A DNA stretch of 64,000 bases from Gallionellales bacterium 39-52-133 (GTDB taxonomy: Bacteria > Pseudomonadota > Gammaproteobacteria > Burkholderiales > Gallionellaceae). The stretch is from contig NCJL01000001.1 in NCBI GenBank assembly GCA_002278935.1, positions 62,001 through 126,000 of the forward strand, written 5' to 3'. Below are positions 16,975 through 26,211 of this stretch, in pieces (the stretch's first letter is position 1; every line of letters begins with the position of its first letter). The notes beneath the pieces are model-generated. The model was not told the origin of the DNA. It worked only from the letters and a program-made list of their open reading frames with translations, and made no database searches. The translations under genes were made by a program, and so were the position numbers.

Positions 16975-18030
16975 TCACTGTGCCAGTTTGCGGGCAATAT
17001 TTTTATCCTTGAATTCTAGCCGTTTCTGCATGGCTGTGGTGAGGTGTACCGTGCCAACTGCATCAATTAACAGCACTTCATGCAGTTGCATCTTTTGCGC
17101 CGTTGCCAGCCACGCGCCGGCTCCTGCGATAAAAACCGGTTTGGAAGCGGCATCCGACAGCACGCCTGCGCGTGCGCCTCGCGTCAGCACGGTAACGGCC
17201 TGCACGCCCTGCACCGGCTGGCCGTTTCGCGGGTCCAGCACATGGCAATAGCGCTTGCCGTCCAGTTCAAAATAGCGCTGATAATCGCCCGAGGTACCGA
17301 TTGCTTCGCCGTCGTGCAACTCCAGCGTGGCCAGCGGCCCCGGCTTGCGCGGATGCTGGATGCCAACTCGCCACGGGCGCGAGCCGTGCGTGCCCAGCGC
17401 CATGATATTGCCGCCTATGTTGATCAGCGCATGCTGTATTCCCCGCTGTTTCAGCAGTGCGGCAGCGCGATCCAGCGCGTAACCCTTGGCATAGCCGCCG
17501 AGGTCAAGCTGCACCGCACGGTTACGGCTGGTTGCGCTCTGCGGGGAGGATTTTTTTTTGGTGAGCGGACGCAATGAAATATCGCCCATCTGCGGCTGCG
17601 CGGCGACAAGGGCGGCAAGCTGCTGCGCATCCGGCAGTGCAGGCAAAAATTCGTCCGCCTGAAAACCCCAAAGTCTGACCAGGCCGCCTATGGCCGGATT
17701 AAACAGGCCGCCGGATTGTTGCGACAGTGCGCTTGCATCGCGCAGGATAGCTTCCAGTTCAGGATTGACGGAAACTGTTTTCCCGGCGGCAAAAGCAGTG
17801 TTGAGTTCGCTCAGCGCGGAAGGCTTCCACGCATGCAGCAACTGATGCAGGCGCTGAAACTCCTGCATCACGGCAGCGGACGCATTTCTGGCCTGATTTT
17901 CATCGCTGCCGTAAATGCTGATTTCCACCCGTGTGCCGAAGACAAAACTTTCTTCCTGATAAATAGCTTCTTTAGTGCAGGCCGAGAGCAGCAAAGCGGC
18001 AAGCAGCAGGGCGCGGGAGGCAAACTTCAT
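16975..18030 (-). CDS. apbE: FAD:protein FMN transferase (ApbE)
   Basis: A 351-residue lipoprotein that attaches FMN to threonine residues of exported flavoproteins such as Na+-NQR or Rnf subunits. The signal sequence ends in the lipobox LLSAC (Cys near residue 18). Family motifs: FVFGTRVEISIYG, the LDLGGYAKGYALDRAAALL region, HALINIGGNIMALG and the C-terminal LSDAASKPVFIAG. The start overlaps the gshA stop by 4 bp. No obvious target flavoprotein is in the window. Confidence 0.92.
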   Translation of the reverse strand: MKFASRALLLAALLLSACTKEAIYQEESFVFGTRVEISIYGSDENQARNASAAVMQEFQRLHQLLHAWKPSALSELNTAFAAGKTVSVNPELEAILRDASALSQQSGGLFNPAIGGLVRLWGFQADEFLPALPDAQQLAALVAAQPQMGDISLRPLTKKKSSPQSATSRNRAVQLDLGGYAKGYALDRAAALLKQRGIQHALINIGGNIMALGTHGSRPWRVGIQHPRKPGPLATLELHDGEAIGTSGDYQRYFELDGKRYCHVLDPRNGQPVQGVQAVTVLTRGARAGVLSDAASKPVFIAGAGAWLATAQKMQLHEVLLIDAVGTVHLTTAMQKRLEFKDKNIARKLAQ

Positions 18031-19298
18031 TTCTGCATGGCGTCCAGTTCGATGGAGGCGGCAAGCAAGGCCAGTCTGGCGATAACGCCATAGGAATAAA
18101 AGCGGTTGGGTGTATCGTTGGGTGCGCTGTCGGGATTGGGCAGGGTGCAGCTGGATTCAAATGCCAGCGGTACAAAATGCATGCCGGGCGCATTCAGGTT
18201 TTCATCCACGCCGCGGCCGGTATGCACGCGGTAAAACCCGCCCACGACAAAATGGTCCACCATATATACCACCGGCTCGGCCACGGCATCATTGATACTT
18301 TCGAACGTATACACACCCTCCTGCACCAGCACGTCGGACACCTCCAGACCCTCTTTGACCACCGCCATTTTATTGCGCTGCTTGCGGTTAAGGTCGCGCA
18401 CTTCGCTGGCGTCTTTCACCGTCATGATGCCCATGCCGTAAGTACCGGCATCCGCCTTGACGATCACAAACGGTTTTTCCCTGACGCCATATTCCTCATA
18501 TTTTGTGGCGATCTTCTGCAATATTTTATCCACTTCAGAGGCGAGGCAATCTTCGCCCGAACGTTGCTGAAAATTCACCTTGCCGCACTGGCCGAAGTAG
18601 GGATTGATCAGCCAGGGATCTATGCCCACCAGATCGGCAAAATCGTTTGTCACATGGTCATACGCGGCAAAGTGTGCCGATTTGCGCCGTGTAGTCCAGC
18701 CGGCCACCAGTGGCGGGATGACCTCTTGATCCAGATTTTTCAGGATTTCAGGCACTCCGGCAGACAGATCGTTATTCAGCAGGATCACGCAGGGATTGAA
18801 ATTGGCCAGAAACAGGCGGTTATCCTTGCGCACAATAGGTTCAAGCGTCAGCGCACCGCCGTTGGGCAGCTCGATCACCGTGGGCTGGGTAATCTCCGGC
18901 AGCAGGCTGCCGACACGCACGGTAACGCCGGCGCTACGCAACATGGTGACTATCTGCGCGACGTTCTGCAGATAAAACATATTGCGCGTATGGTTTTCGG
19001 GGATCAGCAGTACGCCGCGCGCATCGGGGCATATTTTCTCAATGGCGCTCTGGGTGGCCAGTACACACAGGGGCAAAAAATCCGGATTCAGGTTATTAAA
19101 ACCACCGGGAAATAAATTGGTATCGACAGGCGCTAGCTTGAAGCCGCTGTTGCGCAAATCTACCGAGGCATAAATTGGGACACGATGCTCCTGCCATTGC
19201 GCACGAAACCAGTGCTCGATGGCAGGCTGCGCATTGATGATGCGCTTTTCAAGATCAAGCAGCGGGCCGATTAATGCGGTGGTGAGATGGGGAACCAT
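18027..19298 (-). CDS. gshA: Glutamate-cysteine ligase, proteobacterial type
   Basis: A 423-residue ATP-grasp-like enzyme that makes gamma-glutamylcysteine, the first step to glutathione. It belongs to the gshA family of beta- and acidophilic gammaproteobacteria rather than the E. coli type: YASVDLRNSGFKLAPVDTNL, FPGGFNNL, LIPENHTRNMFYLQN, VKADAGTYGMGIMTVKDASE, GGFYRVHTGRGVDENLN. CAGGTAA lies before the ATG. First gene of the gshA-apbE pair. Confidence 0.92.
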   Translation of the reverse strand: MVPHLTTALIGPLLDLEKRIINAQPAIEHWFRAQWQEHRVPIYASVDLRNSGFKLAPVDTNLFPGGFNNLNPDFLPLCVLATQSAIEKICPDARGVLLIPENHTRNMFYLQNVAQIVTMLRSAGVTVRVGSLLPEITQPTVIELPNGGALTLEPIVRKDNRLFLANFNPCVILLNNDLSAGVPEILKNLDQEVIPPLVAGWTTRRKSAHFAAYDHVTNDFADLVGIDPWLINPYFGQCGKVNFQQRSGEDCLASEVDKILQKIATKYEEYGVREKPFVIVKADAGTYGMGIMTVKDASEVRDLNRKQRNKMAVVKEGLEVSDVLVQEGVYTFESINDAVAEPVVYMVDHFVVGGFYRVHTGRGVDENLNAPGMHFVPLAFESSCTLPNPDSAPNDTPNRFYSYGVIARLALLAASIELDAMQK

Positions 19299-19384
19299 AA
19301 ATTACCTGCATGACAATTGAGTATGAACATTTTAGCTGATCGCGGGTAATGATACCTGCCCGTCAGCAAAACTTCTGTTGCTGC

Positions 19385-19414
19385 TTGACAGCAATATGCG
19401 GCGGCTGCTTTAAT
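19385..19414 (+). promoter_or_regulatory. Candidate sigma-70 promoter for cysQ
   Basis: TTGACA at 19385-19390, an 18-bp spacer, and TTTAAT at 19409-19414, about 200 bp ahead of the cysQ start in the 310-bp gap between divergent gshA and cysQ. The rest of the gap shows nothing further that I can support. Confidence 0.4.
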
Positions 19415-19611
19415 CTGTCAACGCTCAAGGAACTGACTCTCGATGTATTCGGGTAACGTTGCTGTGGCTGAACGCTGGCGCAACAGGTAACTTTCAGCAG
19501 CCAATGAAGAATTTGCCCTGTACACAATAATTATTGCTGATTTTTTAAAGTCAGAAAGCAGATGTGCGACAAGTATTGCGCATCGTGAAACATACGAGGA
19601 GAGAACTGAGC

Positions 19612-20454
19612 ATGACAAACAGGGTACAGAGTGCTGCGCCATCCAATGCGGAAATGACATTGTTGCTGCAACAGATTGTGCAGCTTGCGCGCAGCGCAGG
19701 CGCGGCAATCATGGAAATCTACCGCAGTGAAGACTTTGGTGAAACCAGCAAGGCCGACAATTCACCCTTGACCCTGGCCGATCTGGCCGCGCATAAAATC
19801 ATCGTCGCCGGACTGGGCAAGCTTGAGTCAGCTTACCCCATTCTTTCCGAAGAAGACGCAAACATACCCTACAGCGAACGCCGCAAGTGGAGCAGTTTCT
19901 GGCTGGTTGATCCGCTTGACGGCACCAAGGAGTTTCTCAAGCGCAACGGTGAGTTCACGGTGAATATCGCGCTGGTGGAAAACGGCGTACCGGTGCTGGG
20001 CGTGGTGTATGCGCCGGTGCTGGATGTATGCTATTTCGCCGCGCGCGGCAGCGGTGCTTTTATCCAGCGCGATGGCAAGCCGGTGCAATCCATCAAGACA
20101 AAAATCCATGCAGCGGGACAGCCCATCAAGGTTGTCGCAAGCCGTTCGCACAGCGATGAACGCACAACCGCCTTGCTGAAAAGGCTGGGTGAGCATGAAT
20201 GTATCAGCATGGGCAGTTCGCTCAAGCTGTGTCTGGTGGCGGAAGGAGCCGCGCATTTCTACCCGCGCCTCGGACCGACCATGGAATGGGACACGGCAGC
20301 AGCGCATGCCGTGGTGAACGAAGCCGGCGGCATGGTGTGCAATGTGGCCGAACAGGCGCTGCGCTACAACAAGGAAGATCTGCATAATCCCGAGTTTCTG
20401 GTACTGGATAAAACCAATTCTGCATTACTGAAAATGCTGAGGGATGATTCGTGA
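19612..20454 (+). CDS. cysQ: 3'(2'),5'-bisphosphate nucleotidase CysQ
   Basis: A 280-residue Mg-dependent, lithium-sensitive-type phosphatase that removes the 3'-phosphate of PAP, the by-product of PAPS-using reactions. Motifs: LSEEDANIP, the metal site WLVDPLDGTKEFLKRNGEFTV and, near the end, GPTMEWDTAAAHAVVNEAGG. I chose ATG 19612 because AGGAG precedes it; an upstream start would add 16 unlikely residues. The neighbouring APS kinase and sulfotransferase fit removal of PAP. Confidence 0.93.
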   Translation: MTNRVQSAAPSNAEMTLLLQQIVQLARSAGAAIMEIYRSEDFGETSKADNSPLTLADLAAHKIIVAGLGKLESAYPILSEEDANIPYSERRKWSSFWLVDPLDGTKEFLKRNGEFTVNIALVENGVPVLGVVYAPVLDVCYFAARGSGAFIQRDGKPVQSIKTKIHAAGQPIKVVASRSHSDERTTALLKRLGEHECISMGSSLKLCLVAEGAAHFYPRLGPTMEWDTAAAHAVVNEAGGMVCNVAEQALRYNKEDLHNPEFLVLDKTNSALLKMLRDDS

Positions 20455-20607
20455 CCGGTGTTCAGCCTGAAATGCCACGTACTCTCATAAACTTGATTTT
20501 ATCTCCAATAAATCTGCAATCATTCTGTGCAAATATTGTTCGCGCTTGATGACGCGTGCGCGATGGTTGGCGCCACCTTCAATTTTCAGTTATAAAAGGA
20601 AGTAATC

Positions 20608-21801
20608 ATGAATACTGAGCGAATTTCCCTGTGGACCCTGTTCACGCTCTTTCTGCGCATAGGCAGCACGGCTTTCGGCGGCTTCATGGCCCTGATCGCC
20701 GTGGTGCAGAATCATGTGGTCGAGCGCCGCAAATGGCTGTCGCATGATGAAATGCTGGACGGGGTGTCACTGGCCACCGTGCTGCCCGGACCGGTGGCGG
20801 TGAATACGGTTGCCTATGTTGGCCACCGCTTGCGCGGTATACCGGGCGCGATGGCCTGCACCATCGGCGTAGTCCTGCCTGCTTTTATGCTGATGCTGGC
20901 ATTGAGCGTGGCGTATTTCATGTGGGGACAATTGCCGGTAGTGAGCAAACTGTTCATGGGTTTTATGCCGGCCGTCACCGCAATTATTCTGGTTGCAGCA
21001 TGGAATATGGGGCGCAAGACGATAAAAGGAGTTGATGAGGCACTGATCACGCTGGTTGCGGCAGCGCTGATGATATGGCATGGCAGCTTTGCGGTGTCGT
21101 TTGCCATCATTGCGGGCTCCGGTTTCCTGGGCTGGTTGCTATACCGCGGCAAGACCGCTGCACCTGCAAAGCCGCCGGAAAAGGAAGCAAAAAATGCAGC
21201 CCAGGGTGAGACAAAACAAAGCAAGCTGCACAGCATTGGTATTGCGCCTGTGGCGCTGACGATTCCGTTCTGGGGCGTAAATGCCGCGCTCATCGGCAAG
21301 CTGTTTATGACTTTTGCCGGCATGAGCGTGTTTCTGTTTGGCGGTGGCTATGTGTTCATTCCGCTGATTCAGCATACCGTGGTGGAGACCAATGCCTGGC
21401 TGACGCAGAAGGAGTTTGTCGATGCGATAGCGATGAGCCAGATTATGCCGGGCCCGATTGTGCTGAGCACCGTCTTTATCGGCTACAAGATAGCCGGGTT
21501 CTTTGGTGCGCTGGCTGCGACAATCGGCATTTTCCTGCCACCCGCCATCCTGATGATACTGGCTTCCCACGGCATGAGCCGCATCAAGCAATCCGCAGTG
21601 ATCAAGGCGGTGCTGCGCGGCATACGTCCCGCAGTAATAGGCATGATTATTGCTGCGGTAGTTGCTGTGGGCATGACGGCACCGATGCACTGGGCCTCGC
21701 TAGTCATATTTATCGCAGCGTTAGTCGCGCAGTTACGATTCAAGCTGGATGTAGTGTGGGTAATTCCGACCGCCGGCCTGATCGGCTTGCTGGCGTACTA
21801 G
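20608..21801 (+). CDS. chrA: ChrA-family (CHR) anion transporter
   Basis: A 397-residue long-chain CHR protein with two homologous halves: FLRIGSTAFGGFMALIAVVQ then SLATVLPGPVAVNTVAYVG in the first half, and MTFAGMSVFLFGGGYVFIPL then AMSQIMPGPIVLSTVFIGYK in the second, separated by a charged loop (PPEKEAKNAAQGETKQSK). Inner membrane. ChrA proteins export chromate, a sulfate analogue. With no chrB nearby and cysQ, APS kinase and sulfotransferase around it, a role in sulfate or related oxyanion movement is possible (inference). AAAGGAAG precedes the ATG. Confidence 0.88.
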   Translation: MNTERISLWTLFTLFLRIGSTAFGGFMALIAVVQNHVVERRKWLSHDEMLDGVSLATVLPGPVAVNTVAYVGHRLRGIPGAMACTIGVVLPAFMLMLALSVAYFMWGQLPVVSKLFMGFMPAVTAIILVAAWNMGRKTIKGVDEALITLVAAALMIWHGSFAVSFAIIAGSGFLGWLLYRGKTAAPAKPPEKEAKNAAQGETKQSKLHSIGIAPVALTIPFWGVNAALIGKLFMTFAGMSVFLFGGGYVFIPLIQHTVVETNAWLTQKEFVDAIAMSQIMPGPIVLSTVFIGYKIAGFFGALAATIGIFLPPAILMILASHGMSRIKQSAVIKAVLRGIRPAVIGMIIAAVVAVGMTAPMHWASLVIFIAALVAQLRFKLDVVWVIPTAGLIGLLAY

Positions 21802-21837
21802 CAATTATTATTGGTGGCATTGATGACGGAGCAGAAG

Positions 21838-23685
21838 ATGCAGACTGTATATGCCAGAACCTTGCAGCTTGATGATGGCCTGATCGCGCCCTATGGCGGG
21901 AAACTGGTGCAGGCGTTTGTGCCTGTGCACGAAAAGCATGAAATGCTGCAACGAATCGAGCACATGCAGCGCGTTGAGATTTCAGCAGGCGAACTGGTCG
22001 AACTGAAAATGATCGCTTGTGGTGCATATAGTCCCCTGACCGGCTTTATGGACCAGCACACTTATAAAAGCGTGCTGGACGCCACAAAACTGACCGATGG
22101 CATGTCCTGGGGTTTGCCTGTTACGCTGGGCGTTACCGCAGAGGTGGCCAAGTCCGTAAATGAGGGTCTGGAAATTGCGCTGTTCCGGAACGATGAAGCC
22201 GTGGGTGTGATGCAGGTCACGGATATATTTGCGTGGGATGCTGCCAGGGAAGCCAGCGTATTTGGTGAGGGTGTCAAATACAAATATCCGCAAATCACCG
22301 AACGCAAGCAGCGCAAGGTCGAATACCTGCTGGGAGGTCCGGTATCCATGCTGACCTCGCGCACGGATGAGGTGCAGCGAATAAAAAATATCTGGCCGCA
22401 TGATTTGCGTAACCTGATCATCGAAAAAGGCTGGCACAATCTTGCTGCCATTCATTTGCGTAATCCCTGGCAGCGCACCGATGAATATATGCTCAAAAGT
22501 GCGCTGGAAGGATCAGACGCAATCTTGCTGCATATGTGCAATGAAGTGACACCCGAAAAGGGCGGTTTGCTCCCCTCGGTGCTTTCCGGCGCCAGAAGGC
22601 TGTTGCTGGAAAACTATTTCCCGAATGATCGTGTGCTGGAAAATCCGATGCCGGACGGACTGTTTGGCAGCTCTCCGCGCGCAGCCCTGCAACATGCGAT
22701 TCTTAGCCAGAATTACGGCTGTGCCAGCATATACTTTCCGCTGTCAAATGAAGTGGATGTGACCGTCCATGACTTCTGGGAAGTCTTTGCCGATACGGCT
22801 AAAAGCGGCCTGCGCATCAGGCGTGTGGTGATGGATATACCGTTTCACTGCACGTTGTGCGGCGGAATAGCAACCGTAAAATCCTGCCCGCATGAAGCGG
22901 AGCATCACGTTATTTATAGTGAAGCAGATATAGTCGGTCGTTTGTTACTGGGTGAAAATTTGCCGCCTACTGTCGCCCGCCCGGATATTGCGCGTGCGGT
23001 CGCCCGTGGCATGGCGGACAAGGCGGTTCGCGGCGATGCGCAGGGCACACACCTGTATCCGCATGTTTCCGAAATCAGCCGCGAAGTGCTCGAATCCATG
23101 GCGGGGCATAAAGCCGGTGTGTTATGGATGACGGGCTTGTCCGGCTCGGGTAAATCTACCATCGCGCATCGCATTGAGCGCGAGCTGGTCCTCAGCGGGC
23201 ATCGCGTCTATGTGCTGGACGGCGATACGCTGCGCACGGGGTTGAATCGTGATCTTGCTTTTGGTGATGAGGCGAGGCGTGAAAATCTGCGGCGCGCGGC
23301 GGAAGTGGTGAAAGTGCTGATCGACGCCGGGCTGATCGTTATTGCCTCGTTTATTTCACCGTTTACCGCAGAGCGCGAAATGGTGCGTGAAATTGTTGGT
23401 GCGAATTTTTTTGAAGTGTATGTCGAAGCCAATATTGAAACGTGCGAAGAGCGCGATCCCAAGGGCTTGTACAAACGTGCTCGTGCGGGTGTCATACCCA
23501 AATTTACCGGTATCAGTTCGCCTTACGAAGCGCCCGAACATCCGGATTTGCGTCTCAATACCAGCATTCAAACGCTGGAGGAATGCGTCAAACAGTTTTC
23601 AGATTTTATCGCACAGGCAGGCCTGATGCGAGCCAGCAAACATGTCCGGATAAGCGATGGGCTTGCCGGAAAAAACATTGCATGA
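21838..23685 (+). CDS. APS kinase with inactive ATP-sulfurylase-like N-domain
   Basis: A 615-residue two-domain protein. The N-domain (about 1-395) has the ATP sulfurylase fold (AYSPLTGFM, PHEAEHHV), but the catalytic HxxH motif after RNP (208-210) reads WQRTDE, with both histidines lost, and the GRDHAG loop is replaced by YFPLSNEV. The C-domain (about 425-600) is an intact APS kinase: Walker A GLSGSGKST (433-441), DGDTLRTGLNRDLAF, FISPF. It should make PAPS from APS but not APS itself. I recall a Thiobacillus denitrificans protein of this design with no sulfurylase activity. ATG 21838 is preferred (GGAG 6 nt upstream) over TTG 21811. Confidence 0.9.
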   Translation: MQTVYARTLQLDDGLIAPYGGKLVQAFVPVHEKHEMLQRIEHMQRVEISAGELVELKMIACGAYSPLTGFMDQHTYKSVLDATKLTDGMSWGLPVTLGVTAEVAKSVNEGLEIALFRNDEAVGVMQVTDIFAWDAAREASVFGEGVKYKYPQITERKQRKVEYLLGGPVSMLTSRTDEVQRIKNIWPHDLRNLIIEKGWHNLAAIHLRNPWQRTDEYMLKSALEGSDAILLHMCNEVTPEKGGLLPSVLSGARRLLLENYFPNDRVLENPMPDGLFGSSPRAALQHAILSQNYGCASIYFPLSNEVDVTVHDFWEVFADTAKSGLRIRRVVMDIPFHCTLCGGIATVKSCPHEAEHHVIYSEADIVGRLLLGENLPPTVARPDIARAVARGMADKAVRGDAQGTHLYPHVSEISREVLESMAGHKAGVLWMTGLSGSGKSTIAHRIERELVLSGHRVYVLDGDTLRTGLNRDLAFGDEARRENLRRAAEVVKVLIDAGLIVIASFISPFTAEREMVREIVGANFFEVYVEANIETCEERDPKGLYKRARAGVIPKFTGISSPYEAPEHPDLRLNTSIQTLEECVKQFSDFIAQAGLMRASKHVRISDGLAGKNIA

Positions 23686-23711
23686 TTTTTTAATAGCCAA
23701 GGGAGATTGAT

Positions 23712-24722
23712 ATGCCGATATTCATGATAGGTACGCAGCGTTCGGGTTCAAATTTGTTGCGACTGATGCTGAACCAGCTGCCGGACATTGCCGCGCCGCA
23801 TCCGCCGCATATTTTGCAACGCATGATGCCGCTGGAAAAAGGTTATGGCGATCTTTCAAAAGACAAAAATTTCGAGTTAATGGTGGACGATGTCTGCAAA
23901 CTGGTTGAACTCAACCCCGTACCGTGGGAAGGCGTGACGCTGGATCGCAAAAATGTAGCCAGGCATTGCCGCAATCATTCGGTGGTGGCGGCGTTTGGCG
24001 CCGTGTACGATATTATGGCCGAACAGAACAAAGCCAAAAGCTGGTGCTGCAAGAGCCTGCAAAACATCAACTACCTGAGCGAGCTGGAAGCCTATTACGG
24101 CGATGAGGCACGCTACATTTATCTGTATCGCGACGGGCGCGATGTGGCGGTATCGTTCCGCAAGGCGGTGGTTGGAGAAAAGCATCCCTACTATATCGCG
24201 AAAGAGTGGGGTGCGACACAGCGTATTGCACTGACACAGCGCGAGCATATCGATCCGAAGCGTTTTTCAAATCTCAGCTATGAAACGCTGACCGGTTCAC
24301 CGGAAAAAGCAATGAGGGGTTTGTGCGAGTTTCTGGGCGTGACCTACACGGAAGACATGCTTAACTTCCATGAATCAAGCGAGGCCAAGAGTGCGGCGAG
24401 TTCCAGTGATTTATGGAGCAATGTGGTGAAACCCGTGATGGCGGACAACAGCAACAAATTTTTGCGCGAGATGAGCAGCGAGGATATTCGTATTTTTGAA
24501 CTGGTCGCGGGCGATGTGCTGGATGCGCTGGGCTATAAACGCTTCCAGACCAAGGTTGGCGAAACCAAGACATTCAATGAAGCCGAAATCAAGTTGTTTG
24601 ACACCGAGAATCAGCGTCTCAAACAGGAAGTGTTAAGCAAAGTTGATCCTGAAGATATGAAGCGGCGTGACCAGCAGGCTACTCTGATCAAGCAGATCAA
24701 GGAACGTCAGCAGGCGGCATAG
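23712..24722 (+). CDS. PAPS-dependent sulfotransferase
   Basis: A 336-residue sulfotransferase-family protein. The 5'-phosphosulfate loop GTQRSGSNLLRLML is at residues 7-20, the 3'-phosphate-binding region YIYLYRDGRDVAVSFRKAV near 135-153, and YETLTGSPEKAMRGLCEFLG is a typical C-terminal part. A charged C-terminal helix (EDMKRRDQQATLIKQIKERQ) extends beyond the usual core. No membrane segment, so it should act in the cytoplasm. It follows the APS kinase by 26 bp. The acceptor substrate is not predictable from sequence. Confidence 0.88.
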   Translation: MPIFMIGTQRSGSNLLRLMLNQLPDIAAPHPPHILQRMMPLEKGYGDLSKDKNFELMVDDVCKLVELNPVPWEGVTLDRKNVARHCRNHSVVAAFGAVYDIMAEQNKAKSWCCKSLQNINYLSELEAYYGDEARYIYLYRDGRDVAVSFRKAVVGEKHPYYIAKEWGATQRIALTQREHIDPKRFSNLSYETLTGSPEKAMRGLCEFLGVTYTEDMLNFHESSEAKSAASSSDLWSNVVKPVMADNSNKFLREMSSEDIRIFELVAGDVLDALGYKRFQTKVGETKTFNEAEIKLFDTENQRLKQEVLSKVDPEDMKRRDQQATLIKQIKERQQAA

Positions 24723-24790
24723 GTATACGATAAGGGCCAATTGATTGCCATGCAGCATGATGGCAGCAAGTAATGGCATTAGCCGAAATA

Positions 24791-24818
24791 AAAAAGCCGG
24801 GAATTATCCCGGCTTTTT
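24791..24818. terminator. Bidirectional Rho-independent terminator
   Basis: A 12-bp stem (AAAAAGCCGGGA with its complement, 4-nt loop ATTA) with A and T runs on each side, so it can end transcription from the sulfotransferase gene and from the convergent binding-protein gene. Confidence 0.88.
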
Positions 24819-24880
24819 TATTTCCTGTATTTGCTGCTCAGGATGACAACATCAGCGTGTCGTTCATTCCTGTCAAATAA

Positions 24881-25729
24881 TTATTCGTCTTCCTGCACCA
24901 GATATTTCTGGATATTCAGCCTGTCCAGAGGCTGATAGTCATTCTGGTAATTTGCATCGACCGGATTTGACAGGCGAATTTCTTTCAGCAGGGCACGACC
25001 CTCAACATCCTGTTGCATGTTCAGGATGGCGGCGACAACACTCTTTCTGACGCTTGCCGGTACGCGCGGATGAACAACAACGGGGTGCGAGGCAACGTCA
25101 GGTGTCTTGAATAACACTGTCAACTGATCGCGAAGCTCGGGGCTTTCATCATTAAATGCGGCGTTAACAGTGCCTCCCGCAGAGACATGGCCCAGTGCAA
25201 CGTGTTTAAACACCAGATTATGATTGTTCAGGTAGCGTGGTGTAAATTTGATTTTGCTCGACTCGGTGAGCAAGGCACGCATATAAAGCGACGCGCCGAA
25301 AGCATTGGGGGAAGGGAAGCCTATCACCTTGCCATTCAAATCCTCTACCGTTTTGAATGAGCTGTCTTTGCGAACCACCAGTATGCCGTTAAGGGCTTTC
25401 TTGTCACGCAGCAGAGGCTGATAGCCTTTGTCACGCATGCCAATAACGGCCTGATAGGGATTTACATAGGAAAAATCTGGCATGCCCTTGCTTAAGTCGG
25501 CTTCAAATTTTGGATTGGAGGAAGCGATTACGAGCTTGAACTTATATCCTGTTTCACGCGAGAGACGCTCAAGTAAAGGATTCCACTCCTTTTGCATTTG
25601 TGCCGGTTTGAACTGGGGCACGATGGAAAATACATAAGTGTCTGTCGTTTCAGCATGGCTGAGCGGTGAAAAGAGTGCCAGCAATACTAGCAGGCACGAA
25701 CGGATGTAATTTTGACTTATTATTCTCAT
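24881..25729 (-). CDS. PhnD-like periplasmic substrate-binding protein
   Basis: A 282-residue exported protein with a signal peptide (SCLLVLLALFSPLSHA). The mature part is a phosphate/phosphite/phosphonate-type (PhnD) binding protein: YVFSIVPQFKPAQMQKEWNP, FSYVNPYQAVIGMRDKGYQP, the GKVIGFPSPNAFGASLYMRA segment and AALGHVSAGGTVNAAF-like residues. AGGAGG precedes the ATG at 25729; the longer frame is not supported. No ABC permease or ATPase is adjacent, so it is an orphan and may feed a chemoreceptor or signalling protein instead. Ligand unknown. Confidence 0.85.
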   Translation of the reverse strand: MRIISQNYIRSCLLVLLALFSPLSHAETTDTYVFSIVPQFKPAQMQKEWNPLLERLSRETGYKFKLVIASSNPKFEADLSKGMPDFSYVNPYQAVIGMRDKGYQPLLRDKKALNGILVVRKDSSFKTVEDLNGKVIGFPSPNAFGASLYMRALLTESSKIKFTPRYLNNHNLVFKHVALGHVSAGGTVNAAFNDESPELRDQLTVLFKTPDVASHPVVVHPRVPASVRKSVVAAILNMQQDVEGRALLKEIRLSNPVDANYQNDYQPLDRLNIQKYLVQEDE

Positions 25730-26211
25730 GATATTTTCTTCCTCCTTAAGTTTTGTTTTAGACGGTGATGAGCAATCAAAATGCCAATAGCCACCACTGA
25801 AGCAAATTCCTGCAACGCTGATATGGTAACCAATCCTGAATACATTGAACAGCTTGAATAACATTAATTTACGATATCTGTACGTGAGATGGCACAGCAA
25901 ATGATTTTTCGGTCAGAAAATTGCGCTGCAAAAAAAACAGATTAACCGCTATCTCCGGATTAGTCGTTTCAGGGAGCGAAATTAATCTACGGTTCAATTA
26001 GCATTATCTGATGTAATTGACTAAAGATAATTTAGCATGTAAAAAACACAAAGTTGTTGGCGTGCCGATATTTAGCACGACCAAAAACTGGAGTAATTGT
26101 AAATATCCATGTTGCTGGATTCAATCATAGATGCCCGCAACACCGGAGACAGAAGGCTTTAATAAGTATTACTACCGCTGCTAAATATCAATATTTGAGG
26201 AGAATTTGTTT
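25730..26211. other. Intergenic region, no gene seen
   Basis: 480 bp, AT-rich, between divergent genes. A weak candidate promoter for the rhodanese gene is TTGACT (26017-26022), a 17-bp spacer and TAAAAA (26040-26045). A small hairpin (CGTGC/GCACG, 26061-26079) follows. No ORF I can support. Confidence 0.4.

Noticed and set aside
20608..21801. Chromate-resistance operon
   Set aside because: Only the ChrA-type protein is present; no chrB or other resistance gene. The neighbours are sulfate-related, so resistance is not claimed.
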